Below are positions 1-7,264 of a stretch of 25,038 bases of DNA, piece after piece. How positions within the stretch are numbered: position 1 is the stretch's first letter; each line of letters starts with the position of its first letter. Location of the stretch: positions 1 to 25,038 of the forward strand of contig JBBILG010000016.1 of the NCBI GenBank assembly GCA_037445085.1, read 5' to 3'. This stretch comes from JBBILG01 sp037445085. Its GTDB lineage: Bacteria; Pseudomonadota; Gammaproteobacteria; Burkholderiales; Methylophilaceae. The notes under the pieces are model-generated. The model saw only the letters and a list, made by a program, of their open reading frames with translations. It did not search any database and was not told where the DNA came from. A program made the position numbers and the translations under genes.

Positions 1-369
1 GGGGCGCGCCGCGCCTTGGGCGGGGCCGACGATTTCGATGCCCAGTTCGTCATCCAGGAAAACCAGCAATTCCAGGTTCCAGGGAAACAGCCCCGCCATG
101 GGGTCGGGGCCGAAACTGCCCTCGCTCGCCAGCCCGAGCGGCAGCCCCGCCAGTTCCATGCCGATGCGCGCTTTTTTGCGCGCCGTCTCGAGCTGCGTGC
201 CGGTGCGCGTGATGTCGCGGGTGAAGGTGCCCAGCCGGTCGGTGTCGTAGCCGTCCACCAGCGCCACCCGGCAGCCGAGCGAGGGTTCCAGCGCCGGCAC
301 GATCACCTTTTCCTTGCCGTGCCGGGTGAGCAGGGCGATGCCGCGACCGGCATAGCGGGCGGGAGTCAT
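1..369 (-). CDS. DUF6671 family protein, C-terminus cut by window edge
   Basis: The reading frame opens with ATG at 369 and stays open to base 1, giving 123 codons without a stop, so the 3' end lies outside the window. The start is supported by GGAG seven bases upstream. The N-terminal part reads YAGRGIALLTRHGKEKVI, then an acidic TDRLGTFTRDI segment, then LGLASEGSFGPDP; this pattern matches my memory of the DUF6671 family, whose biochemical function is not established. No signal peptide or membrane segment is visible. It lies 66 bases downstream of dgkA on the same strand and is probably the last or a late gene of that run. The family call is from recall only and no function can be assigned. 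Confidence 0.75.
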   Translation of the reverse strand, partial: MTPARYAGRGIALLTRHGKEKVIVPALEPSLGCRVALVDGYDTDRLGTFTRDITRTGTQLETARKKARIGMELAGLPLGLASEGSFGPDPMAGLFPWNLELLVFLDDELGIEIVGPAQGAARP

Positions 370-435
370 GGCCTGCTCCGCGCACCTGTCGGGGGGTGCG
401 CGGCGTGCGGCATCGAGCTCCGGGACCCCGGACAT

Positions 436-825
436 TCACGCCGCCAGCCGCGGCCACAGCCGGGCGAGTTCCAGCGCCAGCACGACCCACCAGGCCAGGA
501 TGACCAGGCCGGTGGCGGCGGCGGCGATGTCCTTGATGATGCCGATTTTTTCATTGTGGCGGGTCTCCACGAAGTCGCACAGCGCCTCGATGGCGGTGTT
601 GAACAATTCCGCCGCCACCATCATGCCGGTGGCGAGCAGGATCAGCGCCGCGTCCACCCAGTTGTGCAACGACAGCGCCAGGGCCATGACCACGAGCGAC
701 AGGATCACCTTGTACATTACGCTGAAATCGTGCAATACCGCATAGCGCAGACCGGACAGGATGACGGCGAGTTTCCGTATCGGGCGGTAGCCCGCCTCGC
801 CGGTACCGAGAAACTTGTTCCTCAT
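436..825 (-). CDS. dgkA: Diacylglycerol kinase (DgkA, integral membrane)
   Basis: A 129-residue protein, close to the usual size of about 120 for prokaryotic DgkA. This small inner-membrane enzyme phosphorylates diacylglycerol (or undecaprenol in some relatives) with ATP. Three hydrophobic helices are visible at about residues 38-52, 56-72 and 100-120. The family signature is present around AAELFNTAIEALCDFV, giving Glu73, Asn76 and Glu80 in the spacing of the catalytic and metal-binding E-xx-N-xxx-E of the E. coli enzyme, followed by KDIAAAA. The ATG at 825 overlaps the TGA of the PAP2 phosphatase upstream by ATGA (822-825), which fixes the start and implies translational coupling. Pairing a kinase with a lipid phosphatase suggests turnover of a phosphatidate- or undecaprenyl-phosphate-type lipid; that link is inferred. 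Confidence 0.93.
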   Translation of the reverse strand: MRNKFLGTGEAGYRPIRKLAVILSGLRYAVLHDFSVMYKVILSLVVMALALSLHNWVDAALILLATGMMVAAELFNTAIEALCDFVETRHNEKIGIIKDIAAAATGLVILAWWVVLALELARLWPRLAA

Positions 826-1457
826 GTCGTCGCCCCCGTCGTCCAGTGCTGGTGCGTGCCGGCACGCACCAGAGCGGCCCAGAATGCGGCCACCAGCAGC
901 CCGGCGAGCACGTCGCTGGGCCAGTGCACCTGCAGGTATAGCCGCGAGGCTGCCACCAGCAGCACCAGGGTGCCGAGCGCGGCGCCGGCCGCCGCGCGCC
1001 GGTGCGGCGCGTGGCGGCCGGCCAGCAGCCACAGCGCGAGGGCGAAGGCGGCGGCATGAGTGGCGTGTCCGCTTGGATAGGCCGCATCCGACGGCAGGGT
1101 TCCGAGCACCGCGTGCAGCGCGGGCCGTTCGCGCCCGATCGTCATTTTCAGCAGCCAGGTGGTCAGGGTGGCGCCGAAATACGTCAGCCCCAGCAGCAGT
1201 GCCGATGCCCAGAATCGCTGGAAGACCAGCGCCGCCATGAGCAGGAGCGTTGCCGGCATCAGGACATAGCTGGAACCCAGCCAGGTCACGGCCAGAAAGA
1301 AGGCGTCGGGCGCAGGCCCGCGCAGCGTGGCGAAGGCATCCAGCCAGGTGCGGTCGAATGCGGTCGCATGGCCGCCCGAGACGGCGAGGGTCATGGCGGC
1401 GAGGCCGGCGAGCACGGCCATGGCGGCGAGCAGGGGGATCCTGATGGCCGTTGTCAT
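822..1457 (-). CDS. PAP2-family membrane lipid phosphatase
   Basis: A 211-residue polytopic membrane protein with the three PAP2 superfamily motifs: K104-(x6)-R111-P112 (KMTIGRERP), PSGH at 128-131, and SR171-172 with His178 and Asp182 (SRLYLQVHWPSD). These motifs form the vanadium-haloperoxidase-like active site that dephosphorylates phosphatidate, undecaprenyl diphosphate or related lipids at the outer face of the inner membrane. About six hydrophobic segments are present. I chose the ATG at 1457 because it forms an ATGA overlap with the stop of the exchanger gene (1454-1457); a GTG at 1472 would extend it by five residues into that gene. Its own stop overlaps the dgkA start. The exact substrate cannot be told from sequence. 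Confidence 0.92.
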   Translation of the reverse strand: MTTAIRIPLLAAMAVLAGLAAMTLAVSGGHATAFDRTWLDAFATLRGPAPDAFFLAVTWLGSSYVLMPATLLLMAALVFQRFWASALLLGLTYFGATLTTWLLKMTIGRERPALHAVLGTLPSDAAYPSGHATHAAAFALALWLLAGRHAPHRRAAAGAALGTLVLLVAASRLYLQVHWPSDVLAGLLVAAFWAALVRAGTHQHWTTGATT

Positions 1458-2524
1458 GTGCGTCGCGCCCACAGTACCAGCAGCGTCACCACAGTGAGCG
1501 GCAGCGCGAAGCCGAGCATGACGCCGCTGAAGGCCGGCAGGGCGTCGTGGGCGGTCGAGGCGAGGGCCAGGTAGGTTGCGTAAACCACATAATAGGCGAG
1601 AAACAGCCCCCCTTCCCAGCGCGCGATGTAATGGCCGGTGACAAAGATGGGCAGGCAGGCAAGTGCCACCGCCAGCATCACGGGCAGGTCGAAGCGGATC
1701 AGCGAGGCGGCCACTTCCAGCCCGCCCGGGGTGACCAGCGTCGCGATGCCGGCGATGCCGAGCAGGTTGAACACGTTGCTGCCGATGGCGTTGCCCACGG
1801 CGATGTCGCGCTCGCCGCGCAGCGCGGCCACCACGGAGGTGGCCAGTTCGGGCAGCGAGGTGCCGACGGCGACGATGGTGAGGCCGATGACGAGTTCGCT
1901 CACCCCGAACGCGCGCGCCATGGCCACCGCGCTGTCCACCAGCCAGCCGGCGCCGACCACCAGGAGCGCGAGACCACCGGCGATGCAGGCAAGCTGCACC
2001 GGCAGGCGGCCAAGCCAGCCGGCCGTGCCGTCGCCGAACTCCCGCGCGTACTCGTCCTGCACCGCGGCGCCTTCCTTGCGGCCCTGGCGGATGGCGAACA
2101 CCGTGTAGGCGACGATGCCGGCGGTGAGCAGCAGCCCGTCGAACAAGCCGATGCGGCCGTCGAGCGCCATGATGAGGAAGGTCAGCGAGATGCCGATCAT
2201 CAGTGGCACATCGAAGCGCACGAGCTGCTGCTGGATCACCAGCGGGGCGATGAGCGCGGAAATTCCCAGCACCCCCAGCACGTTGAAGATGTTGCTGCCG
2301 ACGATGTTACCCACGGCGATGTCGGCCTGTCCCGCCAGGCCCGCCTGCACGCTCACCGCCATCTCCGGCGAACTGGTGCCGAAGGCCACCACGGTGAGGC
2401 CCACCACCAGCGGCGAGATGCCGAAGCGCAGGGCCAGGCGCGAGGCTCCGCGCACCAGCAGTTCGGCGCCGGCCACCAGCAGGGCCAGCCCCAGCACGAA
2501 CAGGACGATGACCATCGGCGTCAT
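1454..2524 (-). CDS. CaCA-family sodium/calcium-type cation exchanger (YrbG-like)
   Basis: A 356-residue inner-membrane antiporter of the Ca2+/cation antiporter (CaCA) superfamily, which exchanges Ca2+ (or another cation) for Na+ or H+. It has the diagnostic inverted tandem alpha repeats. Repeat one holds FGTSSPEMAVSV and GSNIFNVLG; repeat two holds VGTSLPELATSV and GSNVFNLLG. The acidic residues in each GTSxPE are the expected ion ligands. About ten hydrophobic helices surround a short hydrophilic loop near residues 148-170. The ATG at 2524 is preceded by GAGGAG at eight bases. It sits 127 bases downstream of a voltage-gated sodium channel and overlaps the PAP2 gene. The coupling ion is not determined by sequence; Na+ is an inference from family and context. 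Confidence 0.93.
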   Translation of the reverse strand: MTPMVIVLFVLGLALLVAGAELLVRGASRLALRFGISPLVVGLTVVAFGTSSPEMAVSVQAGLAGQADIAVGNIVGSNIFNVLGVLGISALIAPLVIQQQLVRFDVPLMIGISLTFLIMALDGRIGLFDGLLLTAGIVAYTVFAIRQGRKEGAAVQDEYAREFGDGTAGWLGRLPVQLACIAGGLALLVVGAGWLVDSAVAMARAFGVSELVIGLTIVAVGTSLPELATSVVAALRGERDIAVGNAIGSNVFNLLGIAGIATLVTPGGLEVAASLIRFDLPVMLAVALACLPIFVTGHYIARWEGGLFLAYYVVYATYLALASTAHDALPAFSGVMLGFALPLTVVTLLVLWARRT

Positions 2525-2651
2525 GATGCTTGCTCCTCAGAAATTGCGTTTGAAATTCGTACGATGACGCGGCATCGTGGCATTGCGCCAGCCCGGCCGC
2601 CGCAACTCCGCCCCGTTGCGCGCCGGCAGGTGCCCGACGGTAACGGTACTG

Positions 2652-3545
2652 TCAGCGGGCATCGGCTGTCCCGGCTGCGGCAGGTTGCGGTTCGTTGGGA
2701 TGGCGGGTGCGCAGCAGCGCTTTCAGTTCCTGGATCTCGGCGCGGAGATCGCGCAGCTCGGTGTGCAGATCGGCCTCGATGTGCATGCGCGTGTGTTCGA
2801 GCGTTGCCTCCATGTGTTGCTGATCCGCTTCGCGGTAGCTCTGCATGGCGTTGACGATGATGGCGATGAACAGATTCAGCATGGTGAAAGTCGCCACCAG
2901 GATGAAGGGGATGAAGAAGGCCCAGGCATGGGGAAACTGCTCCATCACCGGCCGGGCGATGCCCATGGACCAGCTCTCCAGGGTCATGATCTGGAACAGG
3001 GTGTAGAGCGAGCGCCCCAGGGTGCCGAACCATTCCGGAAAGGCCGCGGCGAACAGGTTGGTGGCGATCACCGCGAACACGTAGTAGAGGATGAGCAGCA
3101 CCATGACGATGGAACCCAGCCCCGGGAGGGCCGCCAGCAGGGCGCCCACCACCCGGCGCATGGCCGGTACCATGGTGAGCAGGCGCAACACACGCAGCAC
3201 GCGCAGGGCGCGCAGCACCGCGAAGGGGCCGGAGGCGGGGATGAGCGCGATGGCCACCACAACGAAGTCGAATACGCTCCACGGGTCGCGCCAGAAGGCG
3301 AGGCGGTGCACGTAGAGCCGGATGGCGATTTCCACCACGAATACCGCCAGGATGGCCTGGTCGGCCGCCAGCAGCGGACGGCCGATGCTGGCCATGACGG
3401 CGGGCGAGGTTTCCAGGCCGAGGATGACGGCGTTGACCAGGATCAGCGCGATGATACCCTGCTGCACGCGGGGGACTTCGATGAAGCTGCGCAGCCGCTC
3501 GCGCGGATTGCCGCCGGCGAGGACGCCCGGGTTTGCCGGTGTCAT
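2652..3545 (-). CDS. Voltage-gated sodium channel, NaChBac/NavAb type
   Basis: A 297-residue single-repeat bacterial Nav channel that would assemble as a tetramer in the inner membrane. Helices in order are S1 about 26-46, S2 62-80, S3 87-103, S4 109-125, S5 136-162 and S6 207-235. S4 carries four arginines at every third position (Arg112, 115, 118, 121), the voltage-sensor pattern. The pore loop contains TLESWSM at 188-194, the sodium selectivity-filter sequence I associate with NavAb/NaChBac. After S6 (LNLFIAIIVNAM) comes a C-terminal amphipathic helix at about 240-278, matching the four-helix coiled coil that holds the tetramer together. The start ATG (3545) overlaps the previous gene's stop by ATGA (3542-3545). 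Length is normal for the family. Roles described for relatives include motility, pH homeostasis and chemotaxis. Confidence 0.95.
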   Translation of the reverse strand: MTPANPGVLAGGNPRERLRSFIEVPRVQQGIIALILVNAVILGLETSPAVMASIGRPLLAADQAILAVFVVEIAIRLYVHRLAFWRDPWSVFDFVVVAIALIPASGPFAVLRALRVLRVLRLLTMVPAMRRVVGALLAALPGLGSIVMVLLILYYVFAVIATNLFAAAFPEWFGTLGRSLYTLFQIMTLESWSMGIARPVMEQFPHAWAFFIPFILVATFTMLNLFIAIIVNAMQSYREADQQHMEATLEHTRMHIEADLHTELRDLRAEIQELKALLRTRHPNEPQPAAAGTADAR

Positions 3546-4159
3546 GACGCGGGTTGCTGCAGACGGATTTCGACCAGGCCGCCCGGGCGGCGTACCAGCA
3601 CCAGTCCGATGGATTCCTGGCCGCGCCGGAAATGGTGCCGCTCCTCATCGGGCGTGGCGGCCCGCACCTCGTGGGCGAAGCCGGCGCCGGTGTAGCCCTG
3701 CACGTAGTGTGCCAGTACCGCGGCGAAATCCGCGCGGCCGGTGTAGCGCACTTCGGCGGCCTGGCCATCGCTCGCGTAATGGCTGCGCACCAGGCCCGGG
3801 AAGCGCGCGACGGGCCCGAGGTCGGCGCCGCTGACGTCGTGCGCGGGCGGTTCCTCGCCCAAGCCGGGCAGCCATTGGTCCACCTGTTCCCGCACGCCGG
3901 GCAGCCAGCGATCGACCTGCTCCTGCAGGCCGGGCGCCGCCTGTTCCAGCCGTGTCGTCGCCTCGCCGGCAAGTTGCCGGCCGGTTTCCGTCGCCGCCGG
4001 CGCCTGCGCCCACAGCCAAGACAGCAGCGCGATGGCGGCCCAGGCGAGCAGGGCGAGGATGGCGAGGACGATCGCGCCCAGGATCAGCCAGGTGCGCGCG
4101 CGTATGCCGGCCAGGCCCAGCACGGTGCGGCCCGCGTGTTGCTTGTTCCATGCGTTCAT
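3542..4159 (-). CDS. One-pass membrane protein of unknown function, coupled to the sodium channel gene
   Basis: A 205-residue protein I do not recognise. It has a basic N-terminus, one strong hydrophobic helix at about residues 23-50, then a polar region. Residues 76-97 form two 11-residue repeats, PGLQEQVDRWL and PGVREQVDQWL, which look like an amphipathic or coiled-coil helix. The C-terminal 100 residues look like a small alpha/beta domain with conserved-looking aromatic and charged positions (VRYTGRADFAAVLAHY, then IGLVLVRRPGGLVEIRL). The basic N-terminus and lack of a cleavage site suggest a membrane anchor with the C-terminus in the periplasm, but this is a guess. It overlaps the sodium channel start by four bases, so the two are probably co-translated. 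It could be a channel partner or regulator. Confidence 0.85.
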   Translation of the reverse strand: MNAWNKQHAGRTVLGLAGIRARTWLILGAIVLAILALLAWAAIALLSWLWAQAPAATETGRQLAGEATTRLEQAAPGLQEQVDRWLPGVREQVDQWLPGLGEEPPAHDVSGADLGPVARFPGLVRSHYASDGQAAEVRYTGRADFAAVLAHYVQGYTGAGFAHEVRAATPDEERHHFRRGQESIGLVLVRRPGGLVEIRLQQPAS

Positions 4160-4194
4160 CGATTACTCCATGGCATGTGAAGAGGTCTCCGGTG

Positions 4195-4503
4195 TCATCG
4201 GCAGAACTTCTCCGGCCGCAGCACCGTCACGTCGGACAGGAACAGGATCATGGCGTAATGCTCGTAATAGTGCTGCTGCAGGTGGGCGGCGATGGTCTCG
4301 GCGGTGGCGGCATCGCACACCACCTCGAGGCGGATGTTGCTGCTCTCGCCCCAGGCGGCGTTGCGCGTCCCCCGGCTGCCCTTGCCGCGGGCGTCGGTGA
4401 TGGTGTAACCGTGCGCCCCCAGGTGTTCGAGGTCTTTGACCAGGACGCTTTCCAGGGCGGTCTCGGCGATGATGGTGAGCAGTTTGCGCATCGAGCTCTT
4501 CAT
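4195..4503 (-). CDS. sbtB: SbtB-type PII-like regulatory protein lacking the C-terminal R-loop
   Basis: A 102-residue PII-superfamily protein in the SbtB branch. In cyanobacteria SbtB binds adenine nucleotides including cAMP and controls the bicarbonate transporter SbtA. Visible here are the ferredoxin-like pattern and a T-loop of SbtB type, with GYTITDARGKGSRGTR at about 32-47. Arg44 and Arg47 align by memory with the nucleotide-contacting Arg43 and Arg46 of Synechocystis SbtB. The uridylylated tyrosine of classical GlnB/GlnK is absent. The chain ends ...RPEKFCR, so the cyanobacterial C-terminal GPEGC extension that forms the redox-active R-loop is missing; only one Cys remains there. ATG at 4503 has GGAGG eight bases upstream inside the sbtA end; ATG at 4491 is a possible alternative. 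It lies four bases after sbtA. Confidence 0.9.
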   Translation of the reverse strand: MKSSMRKLLTIIAETALESVLVKDLEHLGAHGYTITDARGKGSRGTRNAAWGESSNIRLEVVCDAATAETIAAHLQQHYYEHYAMILFLSDVTVLRPEKFCR

Positions 4504-4507
4504 GGGT

Positions 4508-5458
4508 TCAGCCTCCGGTCACGGCGAACAGTTTGGTCGCCATGGCGTGATAGAGTGGAATGCCGACCAGGACGTTGAATGGAAACGTGACGCCCAGGGA
4601 GGCGGCCAGTGACAGCGTGGGGTTGGCTTCCGGCACGGAAATGCGCATGGCGGCGGGAACGGCGATGTAGGAGGCGCTCGCCGCCAGGATGGCCAGCATG
4701 GCCGTGCCGCCCAGCGACAGGCCGAGGGCATAGCCCAGCGTGGCGCCCACCACGGCAGAGAACAGCGGCATGCCGATGCCGAACAGCACGAGGAACAGTC
4801 CGTATTGCCGCAGGCTGCCGAACTGGCCGGCGGTGATCAGCCCCATTTCCAGCAGGAACAGCGCGAGGATGCCCTTGAACAGATCGAAGAAGAGCGGCTT
4901 GACGGAAGTCAGCCCCTCGGGGCCGGCGGCCCAGCCGATCAGCAGGCCACCGATCAGCAGCAGGATGCCCTTGCCCAGAAAGACCTCGTGCGCCATCTTG
5001 CCGATGTGCATGTCGCGGGAGAAGCCGCGGGCCAGCAGGATGCCCACGATGATGGCCGGGATTTCGAGCACCGCGAGCAGGAACGGCATGTGCGCTTCGT
5101 ACTCGATTTGCCGGCTGGTGAAATAGGCGGTGGCGACGGCGTAGGTGGCGACACTCACCGAGCCGTAGTGGGCGGCGATGGAAGCCGCGTCCGCGCGCCG
5201 GAGGCGGCCGGCGTAGCGCAGCACCGGGAAGGCGACCAGTGGCAGCATCACGCCCATGGCGATGACCGCGATGGCCTGCAATGCGAGGTCGCCGAAGGGC
5301 TGTCGGGCGAGCTCGATGCCACCCTTGAGGCCGATGGCGAGCAGCAGCAGCATGCTCACCAGTTCGTAGACTGCCGCGGGCAGGCGCAGCTCCGAGCGCA
5401 TCAGGCCGGCGGCCAGGCCGAACAGGAAGAACAGCAGGACGGGATCGAAGGTGCTCAA
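4508..5458 (-). CDS. sbtA: SbtA-family sodium-dependent bicarbonate transporter
   Basis: A 316-residue inner-membrane protein of the SbtA family, which in cyanobacteria imports HCO3- with Na+. About ten hydrophobic helices are arranged as two related halves. Family-like segments include AAHYGSVSVATYAVA near the middle and GGTAMLAILAASASYIAVPAAMR followed by PEANPTLSLAASLGVTFPFN near the C-terminus. I chose a TTG start at 5458 because AAGGAG lies six bases upstream; upstream in-frame sequence is low-quality coding. The gene is immediately followed by sbtB, the usual partner. It is slightly shorter than cyanobacterial SbtA (about 370), as I recall for proteobacterial members. In a non-photosynthetic bacterium this suggests inorganic carbon supply for autotrophic fixation, though carbon-fixation genes are not in the window. 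Confidence 0.92.
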   Translation of the reverse strand: MSTFDPVLLFFLFGLAAGLMRSELRLPAAVYELVSMLLLLAIGLKGGIELARQPFGDLALQAIAVIAMGVMLPLVAFPVLRYAGRLRRADAASIAAHYGSVSVATYAVATAYFTSRQIEYEAHMPFLLAVLEIPAIIVGILLARGFSRDMHIGKMAHEVFLGKGILLLIGGLLIGWAAGPEGLTSVKPLFFDLFKGILALFLLEMGLITAGQFGSLRQYGLFLVLFGIGMPLFSAVVGATLGYALGLSLGGTAMLAILAASASYIAVPAAMRISVPEANPTLSLAASLGVTFPFNVLVGIPLYHAMATKLFAVTGG

Positions 5459-5693
5459 GTGGCGCTCCTTGGTAACCCGCCGTGCCTGGCCTCGCTTGCG
5501 ACAGGCGCTCGTGGGTCCGGCCGGCGGGCGCTCGTTTTCACAGGTGGACCGGCCTGAATTTTGCAGGTTTGGTATCATCACGAAAAGTCGAATATTATTT
5601 TGCAAGCGCTCGGAAAAAATTGCGAATCCCGGAAATGAACCCTGAATGCCCGCATGGCCTGCCGACGGCGGCCCATGCAGGGAGGCCCTGATC
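5459..5693. promoter_or_regulatory. Divergent intergenic region between sbtA and tsaC
   Basis: This 235-base gap separates divergent genes and includes a stretch (about 5556-5625) much richer in A+T than its surroundings, as expected for promoters. It contains two direct repeats, ATTTTGCAGG at 5558-5567 and ATTTTGCAAG at 5597-5606, whose starts are 39 bases apart. They could be an operator, for example for a LysR-type regulator of sbtA, but no consensus site can be claimed. No convincing minus-strand promoter for sbtA was found by eye. Confidence 0.5.
5569..5598 (+). promoter_or_regulatory. Possible sigma70 promoter for tsaC
   Basis: A -10-like TATTAT at 5593-5598 matches five of six consensus bases. 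It lies 18 bases after TTGGTA at 5569-5574, which matches four of six -35 bases. It is correctly oriented and about 95 bases upstream of the tsaC start. This is a pattern match only, in an AT-rich region where chance matches are common. Confidence 0.3.
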
Positions 5694-6653
5694 ATGCTGC
5701 GACTCACCTCCCGGCCGGACGACCTGGCCATCGCCGTGGAACTGCTGCGTGCGGGCAAACTGGTGGCGCTGCCCACCGAGACGGTGTACGGGCTGGCCGC
5801 CGACGCGACCAACCCGGAAGCCGTGCGCGCGATTTTCCGTGCCAAGGGCCGTCCCGCCGATCACCCCCTGATCGTGCATCTGGCCACCGCCGAGCAGATG
5901 CGGGACTGGGCCGTGGACATCCCGGAGGTGGCGTGGCGGCTGGCGGCAGCTTTCTGGCCGGGGCCGCTCACCCTGGTGTTGCCTGCCGCGCCAACGGTGT
6001 CGCCGCTGCTGACCGGGGGCCAGACGACGGTGGCGCTGCGTGTGCCGGCGCATCCGGTGCTACAGGCCGTGCTGCGGCAACTGGGCTTTGGCCTGGCCGC
6101 GCCGTCCGCCAATCCGTTTGGTCAGATCAGCCCCACCACTGCCGCGCACGTGGAGCGGCACCTGGCCGGCAGGATCGCGGCCGTGGTGGACGGGGGCGCC
6201 TGTCAGGTCGGCATCGAGTCGACCATACTCGACCTCAGCGGCGAACGTCCGCGCATCCTGCGTCCCGGTGCCATCACCGCCGAAATGCTCGCCCGCCACC
6301 TGTCGCTGGCCGACGGTGCCACCGGCGCAGCGCCTCGCGTCCCGGGCGCACTGGCCTCGCATTACGCCCCGCGCACGCCGTGCTACCGGATTCCGGCCGG
6401 GCTGGACACGGCGCCGTTTCCGGGCCGGCGTGCGGGGTTGCTCGCGCGGCACCCGGCAAGCTGGCCGGTGGCGAAGTTCTGGCTGATGCCCGAGCGGCCC
6501 CGGGATTATGCGCGCGCGCTCTACAGGGCCTTGCATGAGGCCGATGCGAGCGGGTGCGAGGTCCTGCTGATCGAACTGCCGCCGGACGAGCCGGCATGGG
6601 CGGCCGTACACGACCGCCTGTGCCGTGCAACCCGGATTCCCGAAGCGGGCTAG
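5694..6653 (+). CDS. tsaC: L-threonylcarbamoyladenylate synthase (TsaC/Sua5, long form)
   Basis: A 319-residue cytosolic enzyme that makes threonylcarbamoyl-AMP from threonine, bicarbonate/CO2 and ATP, the first step of t6A37 tRNA modification. The YrdC domain fills about residues 8-195, with LPTETVYGLAADA (26-38), the KGR active-site motif at 51-53 and a later PSANPFG loop. The Sua5-type linker SHYAPRTPCYRI and a reduced C-terminal domain follow, so this is the Sua5 rather than the short TsaC architecture, at slightly under the usual length of about 340. The ATG at 5694 has GGAGG eight bases upstream. Its TAG stop overlaps the TAG stop of the convergent cheD in the palindrome CTAG (6650-6653), leaving no space for a terminator between them. 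Confidence 0.95.
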   Translation: MLRLTSRPDDLAIAVELLRAGKLVALPTETVYGLAADATNPEAVRAIFRAKGRPADHPLIVHLATAEQMRDWAVDIPEVAWRLAAAFWPGPLTLVLPAAPTVSPLLTGGQTTVALRVPAHPVLQAVLRQLGFGLAAPSANPFGQISPTTAAHVERHLAGRIAAVVDGGACQVGIESTILDLSGERPRILRPGAITAEMLARHLSLADGATGAAPRVPGALASHYAPRTPCYRIPAGLDTAPFPGRRAGLLARHPASWPVAKFWLMPERPRDYARALYRALHEADASGCEVLLIELPPDEPAWAAVHDRLCRATRIPEAG

Positions 6654-7264
6654 GTGAACAGCTCGATTTCGCCTTCCACCCTGGATTCCACCAGGCGCGA
6701 GCGGTATTCGTTTTCGCGGCTGGCGATGGTGTCGTTGTGCAGGTTGCGCAGCTTTTTCACCAGCACCCGCCCGGACTTGGGGAAGTAGTACACCTTGCGC
6801 GGATGGATGTCGAGCAGGTCGCTGGCGATCACCGGGATGCCCTCCGTCCTCAGGTATTCCAGGCCGAATCTGGCATTGCGCTCGCCGACGTTGATGGCGG
6901 TCATGTTGCGGATCACCGCGCCGCCGCCGAACAGCTTGGCCTCCAGATTGTCGCGGTGCGCGCCCAGCTTGATGAGCTGGTTGATCAGCATTTCCATGGC
7001 ATAAGTGCCGTAGCGGGTGGAGACGGCGCCCCAGCCGCCTTCCTCCTGAGCATTTTCTGGCAGCATGAAATGGTTCATGCCGCCGATGCCGTTGCCACGG
7101 TCGCGGATGCAGGCGGCGACACAGGAGCCCAGCGTGGTTACCAGCAGCATGTCGCGGCGGGTCACGTAGTACTCCCCCGGCATCAGCTTGGCCGCCTCGA
7201 TGCTGAAAGTGCGGTCGAAATACAGGTTGGGGGCGAGGGTTTCCTCGTAGCCGTGGACGCTCAT
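6650..7264 (-). CDS. cheD: CheD chemoreceptor glutamine deamidase
   Basis: A 204-residue cytosolic protein. CheD deamidates receptor glutamines to glutamates and in some species interacts with CheC. The catalytic Cys48 lies in TTLGSCVAACIRD, with the partner His65 in GGMNHFMLP; the downstream KLFGGGAVI and NVGERNA segments are typical. The ATG at 7264 forms an ATGA overlap with the cheR stop, so translation is probably coupled. The protein ends GEIELFT, resembling the GDIELF end of the short chemoreceptor at 14109. It is the last gene of the che run. In related clusters cheB often follows, but here the convergent tsaC comes next, so cheB is absent from this locus. Confidence 0.95.
   Translation of the reverse strand: MSVHGYEETLAPNLYFDRTFSIEAAKLMPGEYYVTRRDMLLVTTLGSCVAACIRDRGNGIGGMNHFMLPENAQEEGGWGAVSTRYGTYAMEMLINQLIKLGAHRDNLEAKLFGGGAVIRNMTAINVGERNARFGLEYLRTEGIPVIASDLLDIHPRKVYYFPKSGRVLVKKLRNLHNDTIASRENEYRSRLVESRVEGEIELFT

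Noticed and set aside
2525..2651. Possible terminator or promoter between the sodium channel and the cation exchanger genes
   Set aside because: Short complementary G+C-rich stretches exist, but there is no stem followed by a T-run and no good -35/-10 pair; only the ribosome site of the exchanger gene is convincing.
1451..3695. Long plus-strand frames opposite the cation exchanger and sodium channel
   Set aside because: Both opposite genes have complete diagnostic motifs and good ribosome sites; the plus-strand products are His/Gln/Asp-rich low-complexity sequence.
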